Positions 17,633 to 26,931 are shown, numbered from the stretch's first letter. The stretch: DNA of 64,000 nt from Fictibacillus nanhaiensis (GCF_023715445.1 NZ_JAMBOD010000001.1:1178001-1242000), one strand, 5' to 3'. The notes: a model not told the origin generated them from the letters alone. Made by a program: numbers and translations.

Positions 17633-18550
17633 ATGCCAAGCACTAAAATTGCATTCCTGTTTGTTGCTGCAGGTGCCTCTTTATGGGGAGTAATCGGTTA
17701 CTTCGTTAAAGAACTCGCATCTATCGGATATACACCTTTACAAATTGTATTTTTAAGAGCTATTAGCGCTTTGCTCTTCTTTTTCCTATGGATTATTTTT
17801 TACCGTCCACGTTTGCTAAGAATAAAATGGGAAGACAGCTGGTATTTTTTCGGAACAGGTGTGCTAAGTGTTTCGTTTTTTAATTATTGCTACTTCACTA
17901 CGATTCAGCACTCATCTCTTGCTATTGCAGCTATACTCTTATATACAGCTCCCGCTTTTGTTCTTTTAATCTCTATTTTTGTTTTTAAAGAACAATTAAC
18001 ATGGAAGAAGCTTACAGCATTATTTTTAACTTTTTTAGGATGCACTTTTGTTTCGGGCTTATTTTCAGGAAATTTCTCTGAGCTTTCATGGACAGGATTC
18101 ATTACGGGTTTGGGAGCTGGATTTGGATATTCTCTTTATAGCATCTTTGGCAAACTTGCTGGCAAAAAATACGAAACGCTGACGATCAGTTTTTATACTT
18201 TTCTATTTGCAATGATTGTTTTATTTCCTATAAGCGGAATCTATTCTTCTGAAATTTCAGTTTTACAATTAAATGTTTTGGGGTATACAGCCGGACTGGG
18301 ACTGTTTCCCACAGTGCTTGCTTATTGGTTCTATACACAGGGGTTAAAGCAGCTCGAAGCAAGTAAAGCCTCGATTATATCTACTGTAGAACCTGTCGTT
18401 GCAACGATCATGGGATTATTATTATATAAAGAATCGCTTTCTAGCATTCAAATGACTGGCATACTGCTTGTTCTAAGTGCGGTTCTATTGATACAAGAAC
18501 GAAAAACAAAAAAGACAATAATCGATGGAACATTGAATAAAGCTCAATAA
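17633..18550 (+). CDS. EamA/DMT-family exporter
   Basis: 305 residues with ten membrane helices arranged as two EamA repeats (about 8-140 and 150-290). The second repeat ends with SIISTVEPVVATIMG, the conserved helix before the last pair in this family. AAAAGGATG lies upstream of the ATG. The family exports metabolites or amino acids; substrate unknown. Single gene, closed by a terminator. Confidence 0.88.
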   Translation: MPSTKIAFLFVAAGASLWGVIGYFVKELASIGYTPLQIVFLRAISALLFFFLWIIFYRPRLLRIKWEDSWYFFGTGVLSVSFFNYCYFTTIQHSSLAIAAILLYTAPAFVLLISIFVFKEQLTWKKLTALFLTFLGCTFVSGLFSGNFSELSWTGFITGLGAGFGYSLYSIFGKLAGKKYETLTISFYTFLFAMIVLFPISGIYSSEISVLQLNVLGYTAGLGLFPTVLAYWFYTQGLKQLEASKASIISTVEPVVATIMGLLLYKESLSSIQMTGILLVLSAVLLIQERKTKKTIIDGTLNKAQ

Positions 18551-18582
18551 AAAGGGTACAGCCAGATGCTGTACCCTTTCTT
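18551..18582. terminator. Bidirectional terminator between converging genes
   Basis: AAAGGGTACAGC / GCTGTACCCTTT perfect stem with a five-base loop. It serves the exporter gene on the left and the ABC transporter operon on the right. Confidence 0.85.
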
Positions 18583-18587
18583 ATTGA

Positions 18588-19322
18588 TTATAAAATTGAA
18601 CTTAAAAAATCTTTCGTTCGTTCTTCTTGTGGATTATTAAACAACTCCTGAGGTGTTCCTCTTTCCCAAATCTGACCGTCATGCATATATACCACTTCAT
18701 CTGCAACTTCTTTTGCAAATCCCATCTCATGGGTAACAACGACCATAGTCATGCCTTCTTGAGCGAGTTCCTTCATTGTGGCCAACACTTCTCCAACAAG
18801 TTCAGGGTCGAGTGCTGATGTTGGTTCGTCAAAAAGCATGATATCTGGTTTCATAGCAAGTGCTCTTGCTATAGCTACCCGCTGCTTCTGACCCCCAGAT
18901 AGCTTAGCCGGGTATACATCAGCTTTGTCTGACAAGCCTACCTTTTCAAGTAAAACCCTCGCTTCTTTTTCAGCTTCTTTTTTATCCTGATTTTTCACCA
19001 TTACTGGTGCTTCCATTACGTTTTCGAGAACGGTTTTGTGAGGAAAAAGGTTAAAGTGCTGAAAAACCATTCCAACTTTTTGACGTACTTCGTTCAAATT
19101 ATGAGACTTTGGATCAACTTCTTCTCCTTCGATCACTATCTTTCCGCCATTTTTAATTTCTAAAAAATTTATACAGCGCAGCAAAGTACTTTTACCAGAT
19201 CCGCTGGCACCGATTAAAACAACTACATCGCTTTCATGGACATCCAGATTTACTTCCTTTAGAACCTCCAGATCCCCAAAGCTTTTTTTCAGGTTCTCTA
19301 TTTTTATCATCTCTTTTTTCAT
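18588..19322 (-). CDS. Polar amino-acid ABC transporter ATPase
   Basis: 244 residues of the GlnQ/HisP type. Walker [10 protein letters not shown], signature LSGGQ, Walker B IMLFDEP and the switch His in VVTHEMGF are intact. AGGAGGAG precedes the ATG, 12 bases after the permease stop. Third gene of the operon (binding protein, permease, ATPase); it powers uptake across the membrane. Confidence 0.95.
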   Translation of the reverse strand: MKKEMIKIENLKKSFGDLEVLKEVNLDVHESDVVVLIGASGSGKSTLLRCINFLEIKNGGKIVIEGEEVDPKSHNLNEVRQKVGMVFQHFNLFPHKTVLENVMEAPVMVKNQDKKEAEKEARVLLEKVGLSDKADVYPAKLSGGQKQRVAIARALAMKPDIMLFDEPTSALDPELVGEVLATMKELAQEGMTMVVVTHEMGFAKEVADEVVYMHDGQIWERGTPQELFNNPQEERTKDFLSSIL

Positions 19323-19334
19323 ATAAAACTCCTC

Positions 19335-19994
19335 CTATTCCCCAGCTGAAAGTTTCTTTTCCAACATATTAACGAGAAGTGTGAAAAGAAGGACTAGGAC
19401 CAGATAGTATAAACCGACAATTATCAAATATGTCATCTCATCAAACGTTCTTGATCCTTGTGTAGTTGCTATACTGAAAAGCTCTGATAAAGCGATAAAA
19501 GATGCCAAGGAAGAGTCTTTTAGACCGATAATAAATTGATTTCCAAGCGGCGGCAATGCTCTTTTGAACGCTTGCGGCAATATAATTCTGCGCATCGTTA
19601 AACCATAGGTCATTCCTAAAGAACGGCCGGCTTCCATTTGTCCTCTGTCTACAGATTGGATGGATCCCCTAAAAATTTCAGCTATATATGCACCATTATG
19701 CATGGCAAGACCAAAAGCAGCAGACCAGAAAGCTGAAATGCCAAGTTCAGCAAGACCAAAGTAAAAAATAAAAATCTGCACGATTAGCGGCGTCCCGCGG
19801 ATTAGTGCAATATAAATGTTGGCAATCCAATTAAGAATTTTGATACCTGATATTTTGAATAAAGCAAAGATCAGTCCGATTCCAGTACCGATCAAAATAG
19901 AAACTACTGTTAGTTTTAAAGTAATCCAAAGACCCTTCATGAAGAGCGGATAACTTTCTATTAATACATCTAGAATATGTGCTATATCAAACAT
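19335..19994 (-). CDS. Polar amino-acid ABC transporter permease
   Basis: 219 residues of the HisM/GlnP family with about five helices. The EAA loop with conserved glycine is seen around EAGRSLGMTYGLTMRRIILPQA. GGGGAG lies before the ATG. A single permease gene implies a homodimer. Substrate unassigned; glutamine, arginine and cystine systems share this layout. Confidence 0.94.
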   Translation of the reverse strand: MFDIAHILDVLIESYPLFMKGLWITLKLTVVSILIGTGIGLIFALFKISGIKILNWIANIYIALIRGTPLIVQIFIFYFGLAELGISAFWSAAFGLAMHNGAYIAEIFRGSIQSVDRGQMEAGRSLGMTYGLTMRRIILPQAFKRALPPLGNQFIIGLKDSSLASFIALSELFSIATTQGSRTFDEMTYLIIVGLYYLVLVLLFTLLVNMLEKKLSAGE

Positions 19995-20037
19995 GCAGTT
20001 TATTCTCCCCTTTTCATCTCTTTTCTCAGAAAAGAAA

Positions 20038-20067
20038 GCCGCCCTGCACTTTTGTCATGCGGGCGGC
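20038..20067 (-). promoter_or_regulatory. Strong hairpin between binding-protein and permease genes
   Basis: GCCGCCC-GCA pairs with TGC-GGGCGGC. No T-run follows it closely on the minus strand, so it looks like an RNA-stabilising or partial-termination hairpin that raises binding-protein mRNA over permease mRNA, as is common in such operons. Confidence 0.6.
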
Positions 20068-20076
20068 TCACATAGG

Positions 20077-20862
20077 TTATTCAGGCTTTTTTGTGATATC
20101 AGCACCGACGAATTCTTCACTAAGCTTAGCAAGCTCTCCGCTGTCTTTGAGCTTCTTTAAAGCTTTATTAATTGCTTTTAACAGTTCTTTATCTTCTTTT
20201 TTCACGGCAATAGCTTGCTCGCTTGTGCCTAATTGTTCTTTTTCAACAATTTTAAAACCTTTTTCTATCGCTTGTTTTCCTGTGATTGCATCTGTAATTA
20301 CAGCATCATGCTTTCCTTCACTTAAGGCACGTAATGCAGTTGCATCACTGTCATAATTCTTAATCTGATCTGTAAATTCCTGAGCAGATTTTTCGTAGGT
20401 AGAACCTTTTGAAACAGCAACTTCTTTTCCTTTTAAATCTTCCTTTGTTTTTATATCACTGTCCGGTCTTGTAAAAATGACTGGACCAGAATAATAATAT
20501 GGCTCGCTGAAATTCACTGCTTGTTTACGATCTTCAGTGATTGTATGGCTCGCCACTGCTGCGTCAAAACGATCTGCCTTTATTGCGGAAACCGCACCAT
20601 GAAACTTAAATTTCTCTGGAACAGCTTTTAAACCAAGCTCATCTGCAATTGCTTTACCTACTGCAACATCATAGCCTGTTAGTTCACCATTCTTATCAAC
20701 AGAACTAAATGGCGGAAATTCACCTGAAACAATAAAATTGAATTCCCCTTCGTTTTTTAATTCAATACCCCCGTCACTTGATTCACTGCTGCCACATGCA
20801 GCCAGTACCATCATCGAAAAAATGACTGCTAAAATACTAATCTTCTTCTTGAAATCCTTCAT
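20077..20862 (-). CDS. Polar amino-acid ABC transporter binding lipoprotein
   Basis: 261 residues. The signal peptide ends in the lipobox LAAC (Cys about residue 23), followed by a Ser/Gly linker and a type II periplasmic-binding fold: FPPFSSVDKNGELTGYDVAVGKAI, FDAAVASHTITEDRK and VAVSKGSTYEK are the usual family segments. AAGGAGG five bases before ATG 20862 fixes the start. First gene of the operon, separated from the permease by the hairpin at 20038-20067. Confidence 0.93.
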   Translation of the reverse strand: MKDFKKKISILAVIFSMMVLAACGSSESSDGGIELKNEGEFNFIVSGEFPPFSSVDKNGELTGYDVAVGKAIADELGLKAVPEKFKFHGAVSAIKADRFDAAVASHTITEDRKQAVNFSEPYYYSGPVIFTRPDSDIKTKEDLKGKEVAVSKGSTYEKSAQEFTDQIKNYDSDATALRALSEGKHDAVITDAITGKQAIEKGFKIVEKEQLGTSEQAIAVKKEDKELLKAINKALKKLKDSGELAKLSEEFVGADITKKPE

Positions 20863-21034
20863 TCTTATCCTCCTTGAAATCCCATTTAGCAGGTTACACC
20901 CACATGACAATGGTAGCATGAAATGTAATGTTTCTCAATTTTCCGCAAATTTACAACAAGAAATCAAACCGTTATTCCACGCTCCTACGCGTTATTTACC
21001 CTTTTTAGAAAAGATGTAAACACCTAGTAAGCAA

Positions 21035-21075
21035 GCAAAAAACGCCTTTCAGCAAGATATCCAAAAAGCGCTTTC
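21035..21075 (-). terminator. Probable terminator after the PAS kinase
   Basis: Imperfect stem of GCGCTTT with AAAGGCG followed on the minus strand by TTTTTTG, a few bases past the kinase stop codon. Confidence 0.45.
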
Positions 21076-21086
21076 TATTATTTTTA

Positions 21087-22907
21087 TCAAAGTAATAGTT
21101 TAATGGGCAGCAAGACAGTGACCGTTGTCCCTACGTCTAAAACACTTTCAAATGTAATATTTCCATGGTGGTTCTCAATAATTTTCAAACTGACCATCAA
21201 TCCTAAGCCTATTCCTTTTTCCTTATTTGAGTAAAAAGGTTCTCCTAATCGCGCAAGCCGGTCTTCGCTGATTCCGGTGCCTTGATCGGTAACCTTTATA
21301 AACACGTAGCTGTCCTCAAAATTACCTGTTTCAACAGTAATCGTTCCCCCGCTGTGCATGGATTCGATTGCATTTTTAATTACATTTATGATGACCTGTT
21401 TAATCTGATTTCCTTCGCAAAGTATTTGGGATACGTCCCTTAGCTTGGTTTCAAACTGTACGTTGTTCAGGTTTGCTTCAGAATCTAATAGAGTTATGGT
21501 CTGCTTTATAAAGTCATTTACGTTTCTTTGTTGAAAAAACGTATCTTGATGGGGTTTTGCCAGTACTAAAAATTCCGTTATGATAGATTCAATCCTGTCC
21601 ATTTCAGAAAGAATAATTCCGCTATGTAAATCGTCCAAATCTTGTTTCATTAATTGTACAAAGCCTTTTATACTGGTAAGCGGATTTCTGATTTCATGAG
21701 CTATGCCTGCTGCCAGCTCACCAACAACAGTAAGTTTATCAGATTTTTTAAGAAGCTCTTCTTTTTCCTTTAGTTCTGTAATATCTTCAGAGATTCCGGC
21801 AATTCTATAGATTTCACCTTGATCATTTGTTATCGGGAACGCTCTTGTTCTGATCCAGCGTACTTTCTTATTCTTACATTGAATACGGTATTCGATTTTC
21901 GCTTCTCCTCTGGAGATTGTTTCGATAAACTCCTTAACTTCTTCCTCATCATCAGGATAAATCCCGGTAAAAACAGAAGAAAATACTGCTGGGTTTTCTA
22001 TGTTCCATATTTTTTGATAAGCTTTCGATACGTAGATCAGTTTACGTGTTTCATAATCTTCCATCCAAAAAACATCTTTTGCATTTTCAGCAAATTGCCG
22101 GAACCTCTCCTCACTTTCGCGAAGTCCTATTTCCATTCTTTTATTTTCTGTTATATCCCTGGAAACACCAACAATCCCTTCGACTTGCCCTTGTTCATTT
22201 TTTATGGGAGAAAGAATAGCTTGATAGTATAGTCGTTCCCCATCCCGGACATTGCTCCATTCATAGATCTGTGATTTTCCATCTAAGACGAGTTTGCACA
22301 CTTTTTCCTGGCCATCCGCAATTTCTTCACCAAAAACTTCTCTAACCGTCTTTCCGAGAAAATAGGCTGGTGTTACATTATGTTTTTCCATCCATTTTCC
22401 GTAGATGCCTGTATGTCTCAAGTTGTGATCCAGTGTAAAAACAGTATCTTCCATTGAATCTACAAGTGACAGAAACCTTTCCTGGCTTTGGCTTAAAGCC
22501 TGTTCTGTCTGTTTTCTTGCCGTAATATCCACTAAAGTGATAACAACCTGTTTGATTTGTTCTTGTTTGTATATGGGTTTAGTACTGGCCAGTAACCAAT
22601 GCACACCCTCTTCCTGTATTAATCCGAGTTCTTTACCATCTATCTCATGACCCGTTTGAAATGTAATTTGTGAAGGAAGCTCCTGAAATGGTAGTTTAGT
22701 TTTTTGCTGATTAATAATGGTGAGAGGCAGATCATATAAGAATTTACCTACCATTTCCGTTTTAGAAAGCGAAAGAATTTCACAGGCTTTTCTGTTTGCC
22801 AGCAATATAAGATTTGAACGTTCAAGGACGATAATACCGCTGGAAACGGCTTCGTACAATGTATCCATCATATTGTTGTCTTGAGATTTTAACGAAGTTT
22901 CTCGCAT
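21087..22907 (-). CDS. Multi-PAS sensor histidine kinase (sporulation-kinase type)
   Basis: 606 residues and no membrane segment, so cytoplasmic. Three PAS domains (about 10-130, 135-255 and 260-380; the last two each with a PAC motif such as GVSRDITE and GISEDITE), then HisKA with the phospho-acceptor His in ELAAGIAHEIRNPLTS, then HATPase with the N box IINVIKNAIES and G boxes DQGTGIS and GIGLGL. No response regulator is adjacent, so it is an orphan kinase. KinA/KinE-like kinases of this form feed the Spo0A phosphorelay in Bacillus; that role is inferred. Confidence 0.88.
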   Translation of the reverse strand: MRETSLKSQDNNMMDTLYEAVSSGIIVLERSNLILLANRKACEILSLSKTEMVGKFLYDLPLTIINQQKTKLPFQELPSQITFQTGHEIDGKELGLIQEEGVHWLLASTKPIYKQEQIKQVVITLVDITARKQTEQALSQSQERFLSLVDSMEDTVFTLDHNLRHTGIYGKWMEKHNVTPAYFLGKTVREVFGEEIADGQEKVCKLVLDGKSQIYEWSNVRDGERLYYQAILSPIKNEQGQVEGIVGVSRDITENKRMEIGLRESEERFRQFAENAKDVFWMEDYETRKLIYVSKAYQKIWNIENPAVFSSVFTGIYPDDEEEVKEFIETISRGEAKIEYRIQCKNKKVRWIRTRAFPITNDQGEIYRIAGISEDITELKEKEELLKKSDKLTVVGELAAGIAHEIRNPLTSIKGFVQLMKQDLDDLHSGIILSEMDRIESIITEFLVLAKPHQDTFFQQRNVNDFIKQTITLLDSEANLNNVQFETKLRDVSQILCEGNQIKQVIINVIKNAIESMHSGGTITVETGNFEDSYVFIKVTDQGTGISEDRLARLGEPFYSNKEKGIGLGLMVSLKIIENHHGNITFESVLDVGTTVTVLLPIKLLL

Positions 22908-23177
22908 AGTCTACATCCCTGCTGAATTTATTTAATGTTGTTATCTTACAAGAATTGTCTTTTCTCTATTTTTCTATTAAATACAAAAAATTACAAGTAT
23001 TATTTTTACATTTAAGAATTTCAATCCGAATGAACGTTGTGTGTTAAAAAAAGCAATGATTTATTTTGCCTTTTTTGAGGTAAAAGGAAGTATATTGAAT
23101 TTTGCAAGAGATGCCGCATAAAATACAAAAGGAATTAATAGTTTAATAAAAACGATTAGTCTTGGGGGTAATTTTAT

Positions 23178-23528
23178 ATGTTTCTTTTTACTGCTGCATG
23201 CATAGCTGCCTTCTATCTATTAACTCAAAATGATACTTTGAAGTTCAAACAAATTACTTGGTCTGTATACGGAGTAATAGCTGTAACGTATATGATCGGT
23301 TTGCTGATTTTGAAACCTGACACAACTTCCTATGTGTTCTGGGTACAGTTATTTTTTATTCTTTTATTGCTTCCCGTTTTTATTCTGATAATTCGGAATC
23401 TATGGATCCAAAATAGAAGCACCCCAGTCTGGGTAAAATATTCTGTCTCTATACCGGTATCTTTGCTTTTTATTCTAACTCTCTGGATCTGCTGGAACAT
23501 GTTCCCGATTGTTATGTATATTTTTTAA
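23178..23528 (+). CDS. Hypothetical four-helix membrane protein, 116 aa
   Basis: Four hydrophobic helices at about residues 2-15, 23-43, 47-75 and 84-114 with hardly any loops. GGGGG lies ten bases before the ATG. No family recognised. Single gene with its own strong terminator. Confidence 0.65.
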   Translation: MFLFTAACIAAFYLLTQNDTLKFKQITWSVYGVIAVTYMIGLLILKPDTTSYVFWVQLFFILLLLPVFILIIRNLWIQNRSTPVWVKYSVSIPVSLLFILTLWICWNMFPIVMYIF

Positions 23529-23564
23529 TCCATTCTGGATGCTTGAAATCACATAAGAACAAAA

Positions 23565-23608
23565 GGAAAACGTCCTATGGCTTTGCCATAGGACGTTTTC
23601 CTTTTTTC
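23565..23608. terminator. Very strong terminator
   Basis: Sixteen-bp perfect stem (GGAAAACGTCCTATGG and its complement), five-base loop, then TTTTTTCC. Serves the membrane protein ending at 23528. Confidence 0.9.
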
Positions 23609-23657
23609 CTTTTCTTTAACCCGCTTTATGTGTGCGCCTCAAAAACACAAAATACAC

Positions 23658-23963
23658 TTATTTGTCTTTTTTGGGGGTCTGGCCCCCCTCCATTAGCGAC
23701 AGCACCTCTTTGACGATGGTGTTGATTTTTTGATCGATGAACCCGTCTCCGAATGTTTCTTTGGCTCTTTTTATAGCTATTACTACTTCTTCATCATATT
23801 GGATTAAATCTTCATCATCTTCTGCCTCATTATATAAATCAATCATGCTGTCCAAACCTTCCTGCATCCGATCAATGGCTTGACTGTATTTTTCACGGTC
23901 TTCTTTGTTATATTTCACCTTTATCACCCATCCATCAGTTTTTCCATCTCTTCTCACTATCAA
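23658..23963 (-). CDS. Small acidic hypothetical protein, about 100 aa
   Basis: Helical, highly charged protein with an acidic run (EAEDDEDLIQYDEE). The start is uncertain: TTG 23963 has no clear ribosome site, while in-frame GTG codons near 23927 and 23918 would give about 86-89 residues. The last codons (GGQTPKK) are encoded by a GC-rich hairpin, GGGGG with CCCCC, at about 23673-23692, running into six A on the minus strand. No family recognised. Confidence 0.5.
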   Translation of the reverse strand: MIVRRDGKTDGWVIKVKYNKEDREKYSQAIDRMQEGLDSMIDLYNEAEDDEDLIQYDEEVVIAIKRAKETFGDGFIDQKINTIVKEVLSLMEGGQTPKKDK

Positions 23964-24030
23964 ACTTCATCACATTGCGGAGCCATGACTTTTTTCACTA
24001 TTTTTTTACAAGAAAGTATACTATAATAAT

Positions 24031-24059
24031 TTGGTTATTATTATCTTGAAATATATTAT
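24031..24059 (+). promoter_or_regulatory. Candidate SigA promoter of the sigI-like/rsgI operon
   Basis: TTGGTT (24031-24036) and TATTAT (24054-24059) are separated by exactly 17 bases, ending 31 bases before the start codon. Neither ACCCCC nor CGAA, the SigI-type elements, was seen in the expected arrangement. Confidence 0.5.
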
Positions 24060-24090
24060 TTTACAAATAAATAGAAAGGAGGGGTAAAAA

Positions 24091-24522
24091 TTGATTCGCC
24101 GGTGGTTTACAAAAAAGAATAAATCCCTGCAAGCTGTACTTCATACACAGTCTAAGGAGACAGCGGCGGGTTTGTATGCGTACGACGCTGCAGATCCAGA
24201 CCCTGTAAGAGAAATATCTCATTTCAAGAGCCGATTAAAAGATTTTGGCATTGAATTTAGCCAATTGGCAGCAAGCACGCCTCGTGAACCTGAAAATAGA
24301 CTTCAAGCAATTAAAGTAGCGGAAGAAATTGCAGGAGATCCTGAAATGAGAAACTACTTTTTAACCTGGAAACGATTACCCCTTCTTCATGACGAACGAA
24401 CATTGCATCAAAAACTCACCATGAAAAAGCAGCGTGAATACATAACCGCACTTACACTGATTTTTATAGAAAATTATCAAGTGTTACTGCAATATGTACC
24501 GGGCACGGGAGGAAAACACTAA
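24091..24522 (+). CDS. SigI-like protein lacking sigma region 2
   Basis: 143 residues. From about residue 42 (HFKSRLKDFGIEFSQL) to about 138 it follows the C-terminal half of B. subtilis SigI, including LQAIKVAEEI, the LP segment and the final KKQREYITALTLIF helix. The N-terminal half of SigI, about 110 residues with the region-2 domain that binds core RNA polymerase and the -10 element, is absent. This is not a late start: TTG 24091 is preceded by AAGGAGGGG, and the upstream DNA is AT-rich and non-coding. The stretch where SigI has its recognition helix (SRKTIERNRKY) is poorly conserved. The stop overlaps the rsgI start by one base (TAATG). It cannot be a normal sigma factor; a regulatory partner of RsgI is possible. 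Confidence 0.7.
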   Translation: MIRRWFTKKNKSLQAVLHTQSKETAAGLYAYDAADPDPVREISHFKSRLKDFGIEFSQLAASTPREPENRLQAIKVAEEIAGDPEMRNYFLTWKRLPLLHDERTLHQKLTMKKQREYITALTLIFIENYQVLLQYVPGTGGKH

Positions 24523-26027
24523 TGAACAAAGCGATTATTGTAGAAGTTAGCAGCCGCCACCTCATCGTTCTGGCTGAAGGCGGGGAATTTAAAAAAATTA
24601 AAAATACGAATGCGGCATACACAGTCGGACAAGAAATCTCACTACCTGTTTTGAAAGAAAGAAAGGATTCTATTTTCTCTGTCATTATAAATTGGAAAAC
24701 TGGAACAGCTATAGCATTAGCTATTATTCTATTGTTCTTTCAAGTTTTATCCCCTCTTTTACAACAAGGAGCTTATGCATACGTTGGAATGAATATGGAT
24801 CCTAGTTTGGAATTAAAGATTGATGAAGACATGCATGTACTCAATATCTTTTCATTCAATGAACAAGGGGATACCGTTCTCAATCTTATGGGCGAATGGG
24901 AGAATAAAGATATTGCATACGTAACAAACCTTATTTTTGAAGCATGTGAAGACCTAGGATATTTAAAAAAGAAAGAGGAAGTATTAATTACGACAACTCT
25001 TTCTGAAGATATTCCTGAGGAAAAAGAAATTGAGATGAAGAAACGGGTTAATAAAGTTATGACCCAAACCGCAAAAAAGAAATCTGTTGAAATGACAACG
25101 ATCGTGATAAGTTCTAAAGAACGTGAAAAAGCCAAAAAAATGAAAATATCACCCGGGCACTACGCCATTTATACAGCTGCAAAAAAATCCGGCATCAAAA
25201 TAACCGCTAAAGAAGTTTCCAATCAAACAATTGAAGAAATTTCTGAAAAGGTTGGACCCATTAAAGAACTTTTAGATAAAAATGATAAATCAGAAACAGT
25301 TTCATCAAATAAAGAGGAAAATCGTGTTTATGAGCCGCCACATCCAATCCTGGATCAAAAAGGGAAAGATAAAGCGATAAATGAAAAACCGGAAAAGCCT
25401 TCAAAAGTACAAACGACTCGTAAAGAACAACCTGCAAAACCTCATAGCAGTCAATTGATCATGGCACTTGAACCAAAGAAAGAAGAAAAGGTTAAAGAAC
25501 GTGTAAAAAAAGAACACGGAAAACCAAAAGACCTGCCGTTAACTGCCGCAGGTTCTGAAAATACAAACGCAGCGAAGCCTTCAGAAAAAGATGTACCAGC
25601 TGCAATTCCTCCTAAGAATAATATGTCAAAGGAAGAAAAAATCAAGGAGGAAAAACCTAAAGAAGAAAAGCCGAAAGATGACAAAACAAAAGGATATGAA
25701 CAGCCTTCACCAGATCCTGAAGAACCTGTTCAAGATCCCCAGCCTGAACCAGTACCGAAGCAAGAAAACTGGATTTATATTGAAATCATGATTGATGGAA
25801 TGATGATTACGGTTAGAATTGAAAGTGATTCAAATTTATTAACAGAAGATCTTACCAAACAAGCATTAGCACTTATAAATCAAAATCTATTATCTCAAAA
25901 CCAATCTTTAGGCGCTTCAACTAAGCAGCCAAAAGGAACGGCACAAATAGTTAATAACACCAATTGCGGCCAGGAAGTTGAACCTGCTAAAAATACAGCA
26001 GAGAATTCCCCGCAAAAAGCTGCATAA
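24522..26027 (+). CDS. rsgI: RsgI-type anti-sigma factor
   Basis: 501 residues. N-terminal RsgI_N beta domain (about 1-50, IIVEVSSRHLIVLAEGGEFKKI) that binds SigI in characterised systems, one membrane helix (about 60-78), then AYAYVGMNMDPSLEL. This matches the conserved juxtamembrane xxINPSxEL segment where RsgI proteins self-cleave between Asn and Pro, but Asn is replaced by Asp here. A folded outer domain extends to about 255, then a long Lys/Glu/Pro-rich linker (about 265-410) and a short C-terminal domain (WIYIEIMIDGMMITVRIE). Translationally coupled to the SigI-like gene. In Bacillus, RsgI holds SigI inactive until heat or wall stress. Confidence 0.88.
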   Translation: MNKAIIVEVSSRHLIVLAEGGEFKKIKNTNAAYTVGQEISLPVLKERKDSIFSVIINWKTGTAIALAIILLFFQVLSPLLQQGAYAYVGMNMDPSLELKIDEDMHVLNIFSFNEQGDTVLNLMGEWENKDIAYVTNLIFEACEDLGYLKKKEEVLITTTLSEDIPEEKEIEMKKRVNKVMTQTAKKKSVEMTTIVISSKEREKAKKMKISPGHYAIYTAAKKSGIKITAKEVSNQTIEEISEKVGPIKELLDKNDKSETVSSNKEENRVYEPPHPILDQKGKDKAINEKPEKPSKVQTTRKEQPAKPHSSQLIMALEPKKEEKVKERVKKEHGKPKDLPLTAAGSENTNAAKPSEKDVPAAIPPKNNMSKEEKIKEEKPKEEKPKDDKTKGYEQPSPDPEEPVQDPQPEPVPKQENWIYIEIMIDGMMITVRIESDSNLLTEDLTKQALALINQNLLSQNQSLGASTKQPKGTAQIVNNTNCGQEVEPAKNTAENSPQKAA

Positions 26028-26036
26028 CTTAAACAG

Positions 26037-26062
26037 ACTCCGGTATTATCCGGAGTTTTTCT
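26037..26062 (+). terminator. Terminator after rsgI
   Basis: ACTCCGG / CCGGAGT stem followed by TTTTTC. Confidence 0.75.
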
Positions 26063-26126
26063 TTTTTCCTCCCTCGTATATTTTCTTTGCTCTTGTGGCA
26101 ATAGTGATAATAGGAGGAGAGTGCAC

Positions 26127-26900
26127 ATGCGCGGAGTTTATTATATCTATTTAAGACTGCCAATGCTGATCAGGCTGGGCATCATTCTTTTGCTTATTCT
26201 GTTTACAAGCGCTGTTTTAGCACACTTCTTAGAAAAAAAGACTTTTCCAACGATATTTGAAGCTTTTTACTGGGCAGTTATTACAGCAGGTACTGTAGGT
26301 TATGGAGATTACGCACCCCTTACTTTTGGAGTCAGATTAATCGCGATTTTTCTCGTATTTTTAGGAGGATCCTTTTTAGCATTCTTAACTATTCACTTTG
26401 CGAGTGCTGTTGTGAAAAATGAAAATCGTTTTATAGAAGGGAAAAATATGTATAAAGACCAAGGTCATTTTATAATTGTCGGCTGGAATGAGCGTGCACG
26501 AAACACGATTCGGGTCCTAATAGAAAGGTCAGAAACCGATAAAATTGTTTTAATTGATGATTCCTTAAAAGCTAACCCTTTATATCAAGAAGGGATTCAT
26601 TTTATTCAGGCGAAAGCTACTGAAGATCAAACATGGATGAAGGCCCATATCCAAAAAGCGAAGATTGTTCTCATAACCGCTGATTCAAATTTAAAAGAAT
26701 CGGATGCAGATATGAATACTATATTATCCATTCTTACTGCACGCGGACTCAATGAAGAAGTACTGATACATGCAGAAATATTAACATCCGAGCAATCAAC
26801 AAATGCAAAGCGGGCTGGTGCCGATTTTCTTATACAAACCTCAAACCTGGCTGCTAATGAAATGGTCAATGGCTTATATAATGAAATTACACAAAAATAG
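26127..26900 (+). CDS. yugO: Potassium channel with RCK/TrkA-N domain (YugO-like)
   Basis: 257 residues. Two membrane helices flank a pore loop with the selectivity filter TVGYGD, followed by a cytoplasmic Rossmann RCK domain (about 110-250, FIIVGWNERARNTIRVL). Start ATG 26127 is set by AGGAGGAG; the GTG at 26121 abuts that site. B. subtilis YugO is the K+ channel used in biofilm electrical signalling. yugN lies next to it, as in B. subtilis. Confidence 0.92.
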   Translation: MRGVYYIYLRLPMLIRLGIILLLILFTSAVLAHFLEKKTFPTIFEAFYWAVITAGTVGYGDYAPLTFGVRLIAIFLVFLGGSFLAFLTIHFASAVVKNENRFIEGKNMYKDQGHFIIVGWNERARNTIRVLIERSETDKIVLIDDSLKANPLYQEGIHFIQAKATEDQTWMKAHIQKAKIVLITADSNLKESDADMNTILSILTARGLNEEVLIHAEILTSEQSTNAKRAGADFLIQTSNLAANEMVNGLYNEITQK

Positions 26901-26931
26901 ACAGGCAGCTGATGCCCTGTCTATTTTTTTA
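26896..26931. terminator. Bidirectional terminator between yugO and yugN
   Basis: AATAGACAGG / CCTGTCTATT stem with T-run on the plus strand; it overlaps the end of both converging genes. Confidence 0.8.

Noticed and set aside
21087-22907. Two-component pair with a nearby response regulator
   Set aside because: No receiver-domain gene lies on either side; the kinase is an orphan.
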